48,788 nucleotides of DNA. Source: Methylobacterium marchantiae. Its GTDB lineage: Bacteria; Pseudomonadota; Alphaproteobacteria; Rhizobiales; Beijerinckiaceae. The notes under the pieces were generated by a model that saw only the letters and a program-made list of their open reading frames with translations, had not been told where the DNA came from and searched no databases. This document shows positions 26,049 through 35,199 of this stretch, one piece after another; position 1 is the first letter of the stretch, and each line of letters begins with the position of its first letter. The DNA lies in the NCBI RefSeq assembly GCF_022179405.1, contig NZ_BPQT01000013.1, positions 1 through 48,788 on the forward strand, in the 5' to 3' direction. The translations under genes and the position numbers were made by a program.

Positions 26049-26114
26049 GATGCCGGGCAATCCTTGCTTCACCGATGTGCCGGACACGGACCATCCGGTG
26101 CCCCGAGCCCGTGT

Positions 26115-27050
26115 TTAACCAAGGCCGGCGCCGGAGGGGAGCCCTAAACCGGGCCGTGTCCCGCCCTCGCGCAGATGAGCGACGAACTCGCGGGCGAAAA
26201 TCGGCAGCCCTTCGAGGGACCGCAGGCAGATGGTGAGGTCGCGCGCCGCCCAGGGGTCGAGAAGCGGAACGATGTCGAGTCCCATGGAGCGCGCGGCGCG
26301 ACGGGCCGTCGTCTCGGGCACGATTCCGAGCCCGACGCCGCATTCCACAAGCCGGCACACGGCGTCAAAGCCGCGCAGCTGAACCCTCAGACGCATGGGC
26401 GGCCGCCCGGTGCGCATGGCCTTGTCGGCGAGGAAACGGGTGATGGCGCTCGCCCTGTCGAGGCCGACGAGGTCGTAATCCAGGACCTCGGCGAAGGGCA
26501 CGCCCTCGAGCGCACCCAGCGGATGTCCGGCAGGCAACACCGCCACGAACCGGTCCTGGCGGAACGGGTGAGTTTCCAAGGTTCCGGTATCCACCGTGCC
26601 GGAGACGATGCCGAGGTCGGCCGCGCCTTCCGCGACGAGACCGACGATCTCGTCGGAGGTCCGCTCGACGATATCGACGCTGACGCCGGTGTGCAGAGCG
26701 AGATAGGCGCTCAGCGCCTCCGGTAGGAATTCGGTGAGCGCATGGGTGTTCGACAGCACCTTAATCTGGCCGATCGCGCCGCCGGAATAGGCGGCAAGAT
26801 CCCCCTGCATCCGCTCAACTCCCTCCAGCAACGTACGGGCATGGGCGAGGAGCGCGCGACCGGCCGGTGTGAGAAGCACACCCTGCCGGCTTCGGCTAAG
26901 AAGTGCTGCTCCGAGAGAGACTTCCATTGCCCGGATCCGGCTCGATGCGGCGGCCAATGCCAAGTTGGCCCGCGCTGCACCGTGGGTGATCGATCCGGCT
27001 TCGGCCACGTGCCGGAACAGGCCAAGATCGACAAGATCGAACCGCATCAT
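26115..27050 (-). CDS. LysR-family transcriptional regulator
   Basis: 311 residues. Residues 1-62 are the winged helix-turn-helix (FDLVDLGLFRHVAEAGSITHGAARANLALAAASSRIRAMEVSLGAALLSR, broken here only for reading; the HTH lies at about residues 20-40). A substrate-binding effector domain follows from about residue 90 (GQIKVLSNTHALTEFLPEAL, DLGIVSG, GLGIVPE). Divergent from the ftsB gene 58 bp away, and upstream of mntR on the same strand. Effector and targets cannot be told from the sequence. Confidence 0.92.
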   Translation of the reverse strand: MMRFDLVDLGLFRHVAEAGSITHGAARANLALAAASSRIRAMEVSLGAALLSRSRQGVLLTPAGRALLAHARTLLEGVERMQGDLAAYSGGAIGQIKVLSNTHALTEFLPEALSAYLALHTGVSVDIVERTSDEIVGLVAEGAADLGIVSGTVDTGTLETHPFRQDRFVAVLPAGHPLGALEGVPFAEVLDYDLVGLDRASAITRFLADKAMRTGRPPMRLRVQLRGFDAVCRLVECGVGLGIVPETTARRAARSMGLDIVPLLDPWAARDLTICLRSLEGLPIFAREFVAHLREGGTRPGLGLPSGAGLG

Positions 27051-27108
27051 TGATGAAGCATCGCGGCTGACGGCATCATCCTAAAGACATCCTTAACCCT
27101 GTGGCGCG

Positions 27109-27432
27109 ATGGTCCTCCCCATGGTGGTTCGTCGTCGCGTCCGTTCAGTTCTCATGCCGCTCGGCCTCTACGCCGTGTCCGCGCTCGTGGTCGGCTATTT
27201 TGTGCATCAGGCTGAGAGCGGCAACCGTGGCCTCGAAGCCAAGCGCGCTCTCAAGATCCAGGCCTACGGCTTGAACCAGGAACTCGCCACTGCCAAAGCG
27301 GACAGGGCAGTCTGGGAGCACCGGGTGGCACTTCTGCGCAGCGAACAGATCGATCGCGACCTCTTGGAAGAACGCGCTCGCGTGGTGCTCGGCCGGGTTC
27401 ATGCGAACGATGTGGTCATCATCAATCCCTGA
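27109..27432 (+). CDS. ftsB: Septum formation initiator, FtsB/DivIC family
   Basis: 107 residues. A short cytoplasmic basic N-terminus, one membrane helix (MPLGLYAVSALVVGYFVHQA), then a periplasmic coiled coil (KRALKIQAYGLNQELATAKADR, WEHRVALLRSEQIDRDLLEERAR) and the family end RVVLGRVHANDVVI. It links the divisome proteins FtsQ and FtsL to peptidoglycan synthesis. Its place just before the pyruvate dehydrogenase genes is the normal alphaproteobacterial order. An ATG four codons later (27121) is equally plausible as the start, since the family usually begins with the basic RRR stretch. Confidence 0.88.
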   Translation: MVLPMVVRRRVRSVLMPLGLYAVSALVVGYFVHQAESGNRGLEAKRALKIQAYGLNQELATAKADRAVWEHRVALLRSEQIDRDLLEERARVVLGRVHANDVVIINP

Positions 27433-27553
27433 TCGTGTTTTCCAGACTTTTCTTCCTGACAACTCAGCCGATCTGTCGACGGGACGGCCTCGCTTTCCTC
27501 AAAACCCTGTCCTAGAACCGGTTTTAGAAAAGCCGTTCACGGGAGGAAAGCCG

Positions 27554-28639
27554 ATGGATGCCGCCAACGAAGCGGGTCAGGCGAAAGCCGATTCGGCGAA
27601 AGGTTTGGCTCAGTTGGGAACAGTGTCCGGTGACGCACCGACGCATGCTCCCGCACCGAACACGCCTCAGTTCACGCGGGAAGAAGACCTCCACGCCTAT
27701 CATGAGATGCTGCTGATCCGACGTTTCGAGGAGAAGGCGGGCCAGCTCTACGGTATGGGTCTGATCGGCGGGTTCTGCCACCTCTATATCGGCCAGGAAG
27801 CTGTCGTCATCGGTATGCAGATGGCCTCAGTCGAGGGCGACCAGACCATCACCGGATACCGCGACCACGGCCACATGCTCGCCTGCGGCATGGACCCTAA
27901 GGGCGTGATGGCCGAGCTGACTGGTCGGCGCGGCGGGTATTCCCGCGGCAAGGGCGGCTCGATGCACATGTTCTCCAAGGAGAAGCAGTTCTTCGGCGGC
28001 CACGGCATCGTCGGCGCACAAGTCTCGCTCGGCACCGGCCTCGGTTTTGCCGATGCCTACAAGAAGAACGGCAAAGTCAGCCTTACCTATATGGGCGACG
28101 GCGCGGCCAACCAAGGCCAAGTCTACGAAAGCTTCAACATGGCTCAGCTGTGGAAGCTGCCCGTGGTCTACGTGATCGAGAACAACCGCTATGCCATGGG
28201 CACGTCGGTGGCCCGCGCCTCGGCGCAGACGGATTTCTCAAAGCGCGGCATCTCCTTCGGCATCCCAGGCGAGCAGGTGGACGGCATGGACGTCCGCACC
28301 GTCCGCGAGGCGGCGAGCCGCGCGGTGGAGCATGCCCGCTCCGGCCAGGGCCCCTACATCCTCGAGATGCAGACCTACCGCTATCGCGGCCACTCGATGT
28401 CCGATCCGGCGAAGTATCGGACCAAGGACGAGGTCTCTAAGATGCGCGACGAGCACGACCCGATCGAGATGGTGCGCAAGCGCCTGATCGAGATGCACGG
28501 AGTGCCGGAAGCCGACCTCAAGGCCACGGATGCCAAGGTCCGCGAGACCGTCAACGACGCGGCCGAGTTCGCCACGCACGATCCCGAGCCGGATCCGTCC
28601 GAGCTCTGGACCGACATCCTGCTGGAAGCCCGCGCTTAA
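27554..28639 (+). CDS. pdhA: Pyruvate dehydrogenase E1 component, alpha subunit
   Basis: 361 residues. With PdhB it forms the thiamine-diphosphate-dependent E1 that decarboxylates pyruvate and transfers the acetyl group to lipoyl-E2. TPP-binding motif GDGAANQGQVYESFNMAQLW...ENN is complete (about residues 177-210), and the phosphorylation-loop-like YRYRGHSMSDP is conserved. Residues 1-45 are a variable Ala/Lys-rich extension typical of this group. ATG at 27554 preceded by GGGAGGAAAG. Between ftsB and this gene is an AAAACC-N13-GGTTTT inverted repeat (27501-27525) that may be part of the promoter or an operator. Confidence 0.97.
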   Translation: MDAANEAGQAKADSAKGLAQLGTVSGDAPTHAPAPNTPQFTREEDLHAYHEMLLIRRFEEKAGQLYGMGLIGGFCHLYIGQEAVVIGMQMASVEGDQTITGYRDHGHMLACGMDPKGVMAELTGRRGGYSRGKGGSMHMFSKEKQFFGGHGIVGAQVSLGTGLGFADAYKKNGKVSLTYMGDGAANQGQVYESFNMAQLWKLPVVYVIENNRYAMGTSVARASAQTDFSKRGISFGIPGEQVDGMDVRTVREAASRAVEHARSGQGPYILEMQTYRYRGHSMSDPAKYRTKDEVSKMRDEHDPIEMVRKRLIEMHGVPEADLKATDAKVRETVNDAAEFATHDPEPDPSELWTDILLEARA

Positions 28640-28774
28640 GGCCAACCTCGCGACGCTCCCCCATACGGGACATCTCCCGTGCCATGACGGCACGGGGAGA
28701 GCCGCAGCGAGGGACCGAGAAGCCGCCGCTTCCTCTCCAGAAGGCCGCCCGCCAACCTACGGATCAGAAACCTC

Positions 28775-30220
28775 ATGGCGACCGACATCCTCATGCCCGC
28801 GCTGTCTCCGACGATGGAGGAAGGCAAGCTCGCCAAGTGGCTCAAGAAGGAGGGCGACCCGGTCAAATCCGGCGATGTCCTCGCCGAGATCGAGACCGAC
28901 AAGGCGACGATGGAGGTCGAGGCCATCGACGAGGGCATCCTCGCCAAGATCCTCATCGAGGAAGGCACAGAGGGCGTGAAGGTCAACACGCCGATCGCCA
29001 TCATCGCCGGTGAGGGCGAGGACGTGGCCGCGGCGGCGGCGGGTGGCGGTTCGAAGCCGGACGCCGCGGCCCCGGCGCAATCGGCCCCGACCCCGACGAT
29101 GCAGGCCGAGGGCCAGGCCTCGGCACCGGCCGCCACGGCGAAGTCCGGCGACGACAAGGCGAACGCGCCGGCGGCTCCGGCCGTCATCACCAACAAGTCG
29201 CCCGCGCCGGTGATGGACGAGTTCCCGCCCGGCACCGAGATGGTGACCATGACCGTGCGCGAGTCGCTCCGCGACGCCATGGCCGAGGAGATGCGCCGCG
29301 AGGATTCCGTCTTCGTGATGGGCGAGGAAGTCGCCGAGTACCAGGGTGCCTATAAGGTGACCCAGGGCTTGCTGCAGGAATTCGGTGCCCGCCGCGTGGT
29401 CGACACGCCGATCACCGAGCACGGCTTTGCGGGCATCGCGGCCGGCGCGGCCTTCACCGGCCTGCGCCCCATCGTCGAATTCATGACCTTCAATTTCGCC
29501 ATGCAGGCGATCGACCATATCATCAATTCGGCGGCCAAGACCCTCTACATGTCCGGCGGCCAGCTCGGCTGTCCCATTGTGTTCCGCGGCCCCAACGGTG
29601 CCGCCGCGCGCGTCGGCGCCCAGCACAGCCACGATTACTCAGCTTGGTATTCCAATGTGCCGGGCCTCAAGGTGATCGCCCCCTACACCGCCTCCGACGC
29701 CAAAGGCCTACTCAAGGCCGCGATCCGCGACCCGAACCCGGTGATCTTCCTCGAGAACGAGATCCTCTACGGCCAGAGCTTCCCGGTGCCGAAGCTCGAC
29801 GATTTCGTGCTCCCCATCGGCAAGGCGCGCATCCACCGCACCGGCAAGGACGTGACGATCGTCTCGTTCTCCATCGGCATGACCTACGCGCTGAAGGCGG
29901 CGCAGGCCTTGGCCGACGAGGGCATCGAGGCGGAGGTCATCGACCTGCGCACGATCCGCCCGATGGATACCGACACGATCGTAGAATCGGTGAAGAAGAC
30001 CGGCCGCTGCGTCACGGTGGAAGAGGGTTTTCCGCAATCGGGAATCGGCGCCGAGATCATCGCCCGCCTGATGGCCGATGCCTTCGACTTCCTCGACGCT
30101 CCCGTCCTGCGGGTCACCGGCAAGGACGTGCCGATGCCCTACGCCGCCAATCTCGAGAAGCTTGCCTTGCCGAACGTCGCCGAGGTGATCCAGGCGGTGA
30201 AGGCCGTCTGCTATCGGTGA
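28775..30220 (+). CDS. pdhB: Pyruvate dehydrogenase E1 component, beta subunit, with N-terminal lipoyl domain
   Basis: 481 residues. Residues 1-80 are a lipoyl domain with the modified Lys43 in [11 protein letters not shown]; about 85-145 is an Ala/Pro-rich flexible linker; about 150-481 is the transketolase-like E1 beta subunit ([48 protein letters not shown], and the C-terminal ERxxxxG-like domain). The lipoyl domain on E1 beta is a known alphaproteobacterial peculiarity. It starts 135 bp after pdhA. 69 bases of its lipoyl domain are identical to pdhC (see findings). Confidence 0.96.
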   Translation: MATDILMPALSPTMEEGKLAKWLKKEGDPVKSGDVLAEIETDKATMEVEAIDEGILAKILIEEGTEGVKVNTPIAIIAGEGEDVAAAAAGGGSKPDAAAPAQSAPTPTMQAEGQASAPAATAKSGDDKANAPAAPAVITNKSPAPVMDEFPPGTEMVTMTVRESLRDAMAEEMRREDSVFVMGEEVAEYQGAYKVTQGLLQEFGARRVVDTPITEHGFAGIAAGAAFTGLRPIVEFMTFNFAMQAIDHIINSAAKTLYMSGGQLGCPIVFRGPNGAAARVGAQHSHDYSAWYSNVPGLKVIAPYTASDAKGLLKAAIRDPNPVIFLENEILYGQSFPVPKLDDFVLPIGKARIHRTGKDVTIVSFSIGMTYALKAAQALADEGIEAEVIDLRTIRPMDTDTIVESVKKTGRCVTVEEGFPQSGIGAEIIARLMADAFDFLDAPVLRVTGKDVPMPYAANLEKLALPNVAEVIQAVKAVCYR

Positions 30221-30261
30221 GCCTGTGATGATCGCGGACTGACCATCGTCCTAACCAAAGC

Positions 30262-30369
30262 CTCATCCTGAGGTGCCCGCATACGAGGGCTCCGAAGGAG
30301 GGCTCAAGTATCAGCAGTTCGAACTGGAGGGCTCCTTCGAGGCCTCCGCTCCGGCGCCTTAGGATGAGG
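30262..30369. repeat. Palindromic repeat between pdhB and the DUF5076 gene
   Basis: Starts CCTCATCCTGAGGTGC and ends GCGCCTTAGGATGAGG, its near-perfect reverse complement, with nested arms AGGGCTCCGAAGGAGGGCT and AGGGCTCCTTCGAGGCCT inside. I recognise this as a type of repeat seen many times between genes in Methylobacterium-like genomes. In RNA it would fold into one long hairpin inside the pdh operon. Confidence 0.8.
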
Positions 30370-30407
30370 TCTCGGGTCGGAGTACGGGCTCGGAGGAGTT
30401 GAGCACC

Positions 30408-30698
30408 ATGACCGACAAGTTCCAGGAACTCTCCGCTCCCCCTGACGCCCTGCACAATGGCGGCATCGAGGTCGTGCGCGCCAGCGTAGTGGACGGCGCT
30501 GTGAGCGTGGCCCTGCGCCGCTCCTTCGACGATCCCTATACCTGGGGCCGTCTTCTCATCGATCTCGCCCGTCAGGCAGCGCGGGTCTACGCGCTCGAGA
30601 CCGAGATGTCGGAGGAAGAGGCGTTCGAGCGCATCCGCGCCGGCCTCGATTCCGAGAGCTTCGACCCCGACTTGCCGCCCGGCGGCACACTTAACTGA
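30408..30698 (+). CDS. DUF5076 protein within the pdh operon
   Basis: 96 residues, small soluble protein. Recognisable by its opening (DKFQELSAPPDAL, GGIEVVRASVVDG), the WGRLLIDLARQAARVYALE block and the acidic end (MSEEEAFERIRAGLDSE). DUF5076 proteins occur near pdh genes in alphaproteobacteria and have no assigned function. ATG at 30408 with GGAGGAG 9 bp before it; a TTG at 30399 in frame is less likely. Being between pdhB and pdhC, it may affect complex assembly or regulation, but nothing in the sequence proves this. Confidence 0.82.
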   Translation: MTDKFQELSAPPDALHNGGIEVVRASVVDGAVSVALRRSFDDPYTWGRLLIDLARQAARVYALETEMSEEEAFERIRAGLDSESFDPDLPPGGTLN

Positions 30699-30742
30699 CT
30701 GCCCCGCCCACGCCCATCCGCTGACGATCAGGATTCACACCG

Positions 30743-32173
30743 ATGCCCATCAACGTCCTGATGCCCGCCCTGTCGCCGACGATGGAGAAGGGCAACCTCG
30801 CCAAATGGCTGAAGAAGGAGGGTGACGCGGTCAAATCCGGCGACGTCCTGGCCGAGATCGAGACCGACAAGGCGACGATGGAGGTCGAGGCCATCGACGA
30901 GGGCATCCTCGCCAAGATCGTCGTGGCAGAGGGCACCGCCGACGTGCCGGTGAACGATCTCATCGCCATCATCGCCTCCGAGGGTGAAGACCCGAAGACC
31001 GTCGGGGCTTCGGGCGATGGCGGCGCAAAAGCGGAGGCTCCCAAGGCAGACGCTCCGAAGAGCGACACGCCCGCACTGAACACCACTCCCGGCGACGGCC
31101 ATAAGTCTTACGCGCGAGTCGACGCGGCGCCGGACGGAGCCAAGCCGGACGGAGCCAAGCCGGACGGCGCTCCCGCGCCCCAGGCCGGGCAGGGCGGTCG
31201 CATCGTCGCCTCGCCGCTGGCGCGCCGCATCGCCAAGCTCGAAGGCATCGACCTGTCGGCCGTCTCGGGCTCCGGCCCGCATGGCCGCGTGATCGAGCGC
31301 GACGTCCGCGCCGCCATCGCCAGCGGTTCGGCCAAGGCCGGCGCACCGAAGGCAACCGACCCCGCCGCAGCGCCGGCGCCCGCTCCGGCGCCCGCTGCGC
31401 CAGCGCCCGCACCAAAGGCCGCCGCACAGGGGCTCACCACCGATCAGGTGCGCGGCTTCTACCAGAAGGGCACGTTCGAGGAGGTTCCCCTCGACGGCAT
31501 GCGTAAGACCATCGCCAAGCGCCTCACCGAGGCGATGCAGGTGGCCCCCCACTTCTACCTCACCGTCGATTGCGAGCTCGACGCGCTGATGGCCCTGCGC
31601 GAGCAGCTCAACAAGAGCGCGGGCACCACCAAGGACGGCAAGCCGCTGTTCAAGCTCTCGGTGAACGACTTCGTCATCAAGGCCATGGGCCTCGCGCTGA
31701 TGCGGGTGCCCGCCGCCAACGCCGTCTGGGCCGAGGACCGGATCCTGCGCTTCAACAATGCCGAGGTCGGCGTGGCTGTCGCCATCGACGGCGGGTTGTT
31801 CACGCCCGTGATCCGCAAGGCCGACCAGAAGACGCTGTCCACCATCTCCAACGAGATGAAGGATTTCGCCGGCCGGGCGAGGGCCAAGAAGCTCAAGCCG
31901 GAGGAGTACCAGGGCGGCGTCACATCGGTGTCGAACCTCGGCATGTTCGGCATCAAGCACTTCACGGCAGTGATCAACCCGCCGCAATCCTCGATCCTGG
32001 CGGTGGGTGCCGGCGAGAAGCGCGTGGTGGTAAAGGACGGCGCCCCGGCGGTGGTCCAGGTGATGACCGCCACCCTCTCCTGCGACCACCGCGTCCTCGA
32101 CGGAGCGCTCGGCGCCGAACTGATCTCGGCCTTCAAGAGCCTGATCGAGAACCCGATGGGGATGCTGGTGTGA
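30743..32173 (+). CDS. pdhC: Pyruvate dehydrogenase E2, dihydrolipoamide acetyltransferase
   Basis: 476 residues. Lipoyl domain 1-80 with Lys43 in [11 protein letters not shown]; Ala/Pro linker containing three PDGAK-type repeats; E3/E1-binding domain at about 154-190 ([31 protein letters not shown]); second linker; catalytic domain from about 230 to the end with [13 protein letters not shown], the DxxxR region and catalytic His in [15 protein letters not shown]. It moves the acetyl group from lipoamide to CoA and forms the core of the complex. ATG at 30743 follows the DUF5076 stop by 44 bp. Confidence 0.97.
   Translation: MPINVLMPALSPTMEKGNLAKWLKKEGDAVKSGDVLAEIETDKATMEVEAIDEGILAKIVVAEGTADVPVNDLIAIIASEGEDPKTVGASGDGGAKAEAPKADAPKSDTPALNTTPGDGHKSYARVDAAPDGAKPDGAKPDGAPAPQAGQGGRIVASPLARRIAKLEGIDLSAVSGSGPHGRVIERDVRAAIASGSAKAGAPKATDPAAAPAPAPAPAAPAPAPKAAAQGLTTDQVRGFYQKGTFEEVPLDGMRKTIAKRLTEAMQVAPHFYLTVDCELDALMALREQLNKSAGTTKDGKPLFKLSVNDFVIKAMGLALMRVPAANAVWAEDRILRFNNAEVGVAVAIDGGLFTPVIRKADQKTLSTISNEMKDFAGRARAKKLKPEEYQGGVTSVSNLGMFGIKHFTAVINPPQSSILAVGAGEKRVVVKDGAPAVVQVMTATLSCDHRVLDGALGAELISAFKSLIENPMGMLV
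31130..31171 (+). repeat. 15-bp tandem repeat in the pdhC linker
   Basis: CCGGACGGAGCCAAG occurs twice in tandem and a third copy begins (CCGGACGG), encoding [14 protein letters not shown] in the flexible linker. It is in frame, so copy changes would only lengthen or shorten the linker. Confidence 0.85.
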
Positions 32174-32257
32174 CCGGAATCCACTGACCCGTCCCCAGCC
32201 CGGCAATCACCCACCCCCGGCCCCTCCCTACAAGGGGGAGGGGAGTAGGAGCGCGCC

Positions 32258-33697
32258 ATGTCCAACACCTACGACATCCTCGTCATCGGCGCCGGCCCCG
32301 GGGGCTACGTGGCCGCGATCCGGGCGGCGCAACTCGGGTTCAAGACCGCGGTGGTGGACCGCGAGCATCTCGGCGGCATCTGCCTGAACTGGGGCTGCAT
32401 CCCGACGAAGGCACTGCTGCGCTCGGCCGAGATCTACCACTACATGCAGCACGCCTCCGATTACGGCCTGTCGGCCGAAAAGGTCGGGTTCGACACCTCG
32501 GCAATCGTCAAGCGCTCGCGCGGCGTCTCGACCCGGCTCAATGGCGGCGTCGGCATGCTGCTCAAGAAGAACAAGGTCGACGTGATCTGGGGAGAGGCCA
32601 CCATCGAGGCCGCGGCCAAGGGCAACGAGCCCGGCAAGGTCACGGTGAAGGAGACGAGCCGCGGGCCCGCGCCGAAGGGTGCGCTCGCCGCCGGTTCCTA
32701 TTCGGCCAAGCACATCATCGTTGCCACGGGCGCCCGCCCCCGCGCGATCCCCGGCATCGAACCGGACAAGAGGCAGATCTGGACCTATTACGAAGCCATG
32801 GTGCCTGAGACGATGCCGAAGTCGCTCCTCGTCATGGGCTCGGGCGCCATCGGCATCGAGTTCGCCTCGTTCTATCGCACCATGGGGACGGAGGTGACGG
32901 TGATCGAGTTGCTGCCGCAGATCCTGCCAGTGGAAGATGCCGAGATCGCCGGCCTCGCCCGCAAGCGCTTCGAGAAGCAGGGTATCAAGATCCTCACCGG
33001 CGCCAAGGTGACGAAGGTTGAGAAATCGGCCGATTCCGTCACCGCCACCATCGAGACCACAGATGGCGAGAGCCAGCAACTGACGGCGGAAAAGCTGATC
33101 TCGGCGGTGGGCGTCGTCGGCAACATCGAGAATCTCGGCCTGGAGAGGCTCGGCATCGGCATCGAGCGCGGCATCGTCGTCACCGACGGCCTCGGTCGCA
33201 CCAACGTGCCGGGCGTCTACGCCATCGGCGACGTCGCCGGACCGCCGATGCTGGCCCACAAGGCGGAGCACGAGGGCGTGCTCTGCGTGGAGACGATCAA
33301 GGGGCTTCACACCCACGCCATGGACAAGGCCAAGATCCCCGGATGCACCTATTGCCAGCCGCAGATCGCCTCTGTGGGCCTCACCGAGGCCAAGGCCAAG
33401 GAGCAGGGCTTCTCGGTCAAGGTCGGCCGCTTCCCCTTTGCCGGCAACGGCAAAGCCATCGCGCTCGGCGAGCCGGACGGCCTGGTGAAGACGGTGTTCG
33501 ACGCCAAGACCGGCCAGCTACTCGGCGCGCACATGGTGGGTGCGGAAGTCACAGAGCTGATCCAGGGCTACGTCGTCGCCATGAATCTCGAGACCACTGA
33601 GGAAGACCTGATGCACACGGTCTTCCCGCACCCCACTCTCAGCGAGATGATGCACGAGAGCGTGCTCGATGCCTACGGAAAGGTGATCCACAGCTGA
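32258..33697 (+). CDS. lpdA: Dihydrolipoamide dehydrogenase (E3)
   Basis: 479 residues. FAD-binding GAGPGGYVAAIRAAQLG near the N-terminus, redox-active disulfide GGICLNWGCIPTK (about residue 43), NAD-binding GSGAIGIEFASF, second FAD motif VYAIGDVAG, and the active-site end FPHPTLSEMMHES. It reoxidises dihydrolipoamide for the pyruvate complex, and possibly for other lipoyl complexes. Starts 84 bp after pdhC, behind a G-rich palindrome (CCCCTCCC...GGGAGGGG, 32220-32243) and a GGAGTAGGA ribosome binding site, so it belongs to the same operon. Confidence 0.97.
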   Translation: MSNTYDILVIGAGPGGYVAAIRAAQLGFKTAVVDREHLGGICLNWGCIPTKALLRSAEIYHYMQHASDYGLSAEKVGFDTSAIVKRSRGVSTRLNGGVGMLLKKNKVDVIWGEATIEAAAKGNEPGKVTVKETSRGPAPKGALAAGSYSAKHIIVATGARPRAIPGIEPDKRQIWTYYEAMVPETMPKSLLVMGSGAIGIEFASFYRTMGTEVTVIELLPQILPVEDAEIAGLARKRFEKQGIKILTGAKVTKVEKSADSVTATIETTDGESQQLTAEKLISAVGVVGNIENLGLERLGIGIERGIVVTDGLGRTNVPGVYAIGDVAGPPMLAHKAEHEGVLCVETIKGLHTHAMDKAKIPGCTYCQPQIASVGLTEAKAKEQGFSVKVGRFPFAGNGKAIALGEPDGLVKTVFDAKTGQLLGAHMVGAEVTELIQGYVVAMNLETTEEDLMHTVFPHPTLSEMMHESVLDAYGKVIHS

Positions 33698-33796
33698 GTC
33701 TCGCCCTATCCACAGGCTTGTATGAGTCGCGGTAAGGTCTCGTTAACCGTCGTCGCATGTTCTATCTTCGTTCTCATCGCGAGTCGGAGACGAGCC

Positions 33797-34030
33797 ATGC
33801 TGAAGACGTTGCACAGGAACTGGGACGAGGCCGATGTCGTGCCGGGCCATTCCTGCCCGGTCGAGGAGATAGACCAGGCCTATCTCGGCACAACGCAAGG
33901 CAATGCCGACCTCGCCCTGCGCTGTGCCATCGCCGATGCCATGTCGGATTTGCTCCAAGCGGAGCACCGCGTCTGCGAGAAGAGCCGCCTGATCTCACGG
34001 GGCTATGTCCGCTCCGGCGTGGCGGTCTGA
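33797..34030 (+). CDS. Small hypothetical helical protein
   Basis: 77 residues, not recognised. From the ATG at 33797 (GGAG about 8 bp upstream) it reads MLKTLHRNWDEADVVPGHSC, then a predicted helix pair (NADLALRCAIADAMSDLLQAEHRV) with four cysteines in total. An upstream ATG at 33722 would add 25 residues that look like a poor signal peptide. It follows lpdA by 100 bp on the same strand. I accept it as a gene because composition and codon positions resemble those of its neighbours; function unknown. Confidence 0.5.
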   Translation: MLKTLHRNWDEADVVPGHSCPVEEIDQAYLGTTQGNADLALRCAIADAMSDLLQAEHRVCEKSRLISRGYVRSGVAV

Positions 34031-34109
34031 AGCGGGCTTTAAGCAGAACGCATCGGTTGAAGCGCGCCCCCGCTGGTGCATGGTACCGTGCATCACAATG
34101 AGGACGATC

Positions 34110-34751
34110 ATGCGCCGCTGTCTCACCGTCCTTCTTTCGGGCCTTGCCGTCGCGGCGTCGGCGACGGCATCCCTGGCCGACCTACGCGTCTCGGTCGACA
34201 AGGACAGGCAGCGCATGAGCGTCGCCGTCGACGGCGAGATCCGGCACGTTTGGCCGGTCTCGACGGGGCTGTCGCGCTACGACACGCCGAACGGCACTTA
34301 CAAAGCTTTCCGGATGGAGAAGACGCATTTCTCCCGCGAATGGGACAATGCACCGATGCCGCACGCGATCTTCTTCACACCTGCCGGCCACGCCATCCAC
34401 GCCACCAACCAGACCCGTCATCTCGGCCGCCTGGCCTCCCATGGCTGCGTTCGCCTCTCTCCGCGCAACGCCGCGACCCTATTCGCTCTGGTCCGGCAAC
34501 AGGGCCTCGGGCGCACACGCATCGACGTGGAGGGCAGCACGGCCGCCACCGTCTCTGGCCTCCATCGCTCACAGCCGGTCCGCGCGGCGCGGAGCGGCGA
34601 CCGCAATGCCCGCTTCGCCGCCCAGACAGCGCGGGACAAAGCGTGGGAGCAGGAGAACTACTACGGGGCGCCGGTCAGGCAGATGTCTCGTAACCCGTTC
34701 GAAGCGGGGTATGGCTATGCGCCGGTGGTAGTCTACGACGGTGACTATTGA
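34110..34751 (+). CDS. L,D-transpeptidase (YkuD family)
   Basis: Periplasmic enzyme that forms 3-3 peptidoglycan cross-links or attaches proteins to the wall. 213 residues. Signal peptide at 1-23 (LTVLLSGLAVAASATASLA). The YkuD domain carries HATNQTRHLGRLASHGCVRLSP with the catalytic His111-Gly-Cys113. The C-terminal 80 residues are a basic, Tyr/Arg-containing tail of unknown role. The ATG at 34110 has AGGA 5 bp upstream; an ATG at 34098 adds four residues. It stands alone after the small hypothetical gene. Confidence 0.9.
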   Translation: MRRCLTVLLSGLAVAASATASLADLRVSVDKDRQRMSVAVDGEIRHVWPVSTGLSRYDTPNGTYKAFRMEKTHFSREWDNAPMPHAIFFTPAGHAIHATNQTRHLGRLASHGCVRLSPRNAATLFALVRQQGLGRTRIDVEGSTAATVSGLHRSQPVRAARSGDRNARFAAQTARDKAWEQENYYGAPVRQMSRNPFEAGYGYAPVVVYDGDY

Positions 34752-35199
34752 TGGCTGGAGTAGTCGATCGCTGTCCGATCTCGTCTTGCATGGATCGACG
34801 AAGTTCATACGTTCGGTCTTCGCAAGATCGGCTCGGCAACCAGCGCGTCGCCGTTGCGCAAGAGGTACATTCAGCGGGGATGCTCGAACGCTTCGGTACA
34901 AGCTGTGACCTGAAGGCCAGCGGCGGATTTTGGCTTGGCGCCCTACTCTCAGCGGGTAACGTTCGCATATTGAACGTTGGCCTTGAGGTCGGATTAGAAT
35001 CTGAAAGAGTGAAGATCGCGCCGATTCTCGCCGAAGCCCCGAGATTTGCCTTCTCAAAATATACAGTAAGCCCTGGAGAAGGGGGTCCCCGCCGAGGAGC
35101 ACGGGGCCAGGACAGCGAGGATTTGAACCTGCGACGCTCTCGACGGAAGCCCGCTCAAGACAAATGCCGACGTGGAATTTAGCTCCGGTGAGAAAAAGA
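34752..35199. other. Gene-poor gap with a tRNA-like fragment
   Basis: 448 bp without a convincing gene; the open frame across it has no recognisable domain and reads as random. On the minus strand about 35118-35135 reads GTCGCAGGTTCAAATCCT, like the T-arm of a tRNA, but the stem pairs in only three positions, and no matching acceptor or anticodon arm was found. It may be the scar of a lost tRNA or attachment site. Confidence 0.4.

Noticed and set aside
25315-26358. A 347-residue minus-strand frame across mntR and the end of the LysR gene
   Set aside because: It overlaps two recognised genes in another frame and is a compositional artefact.
34748-35182. A 144-residue plus-strand frame in the gap after the L,D-transpeptidase gene
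   Set aside because: No ribosome binding site, no domain and random-looking composition; treated as non-coding.
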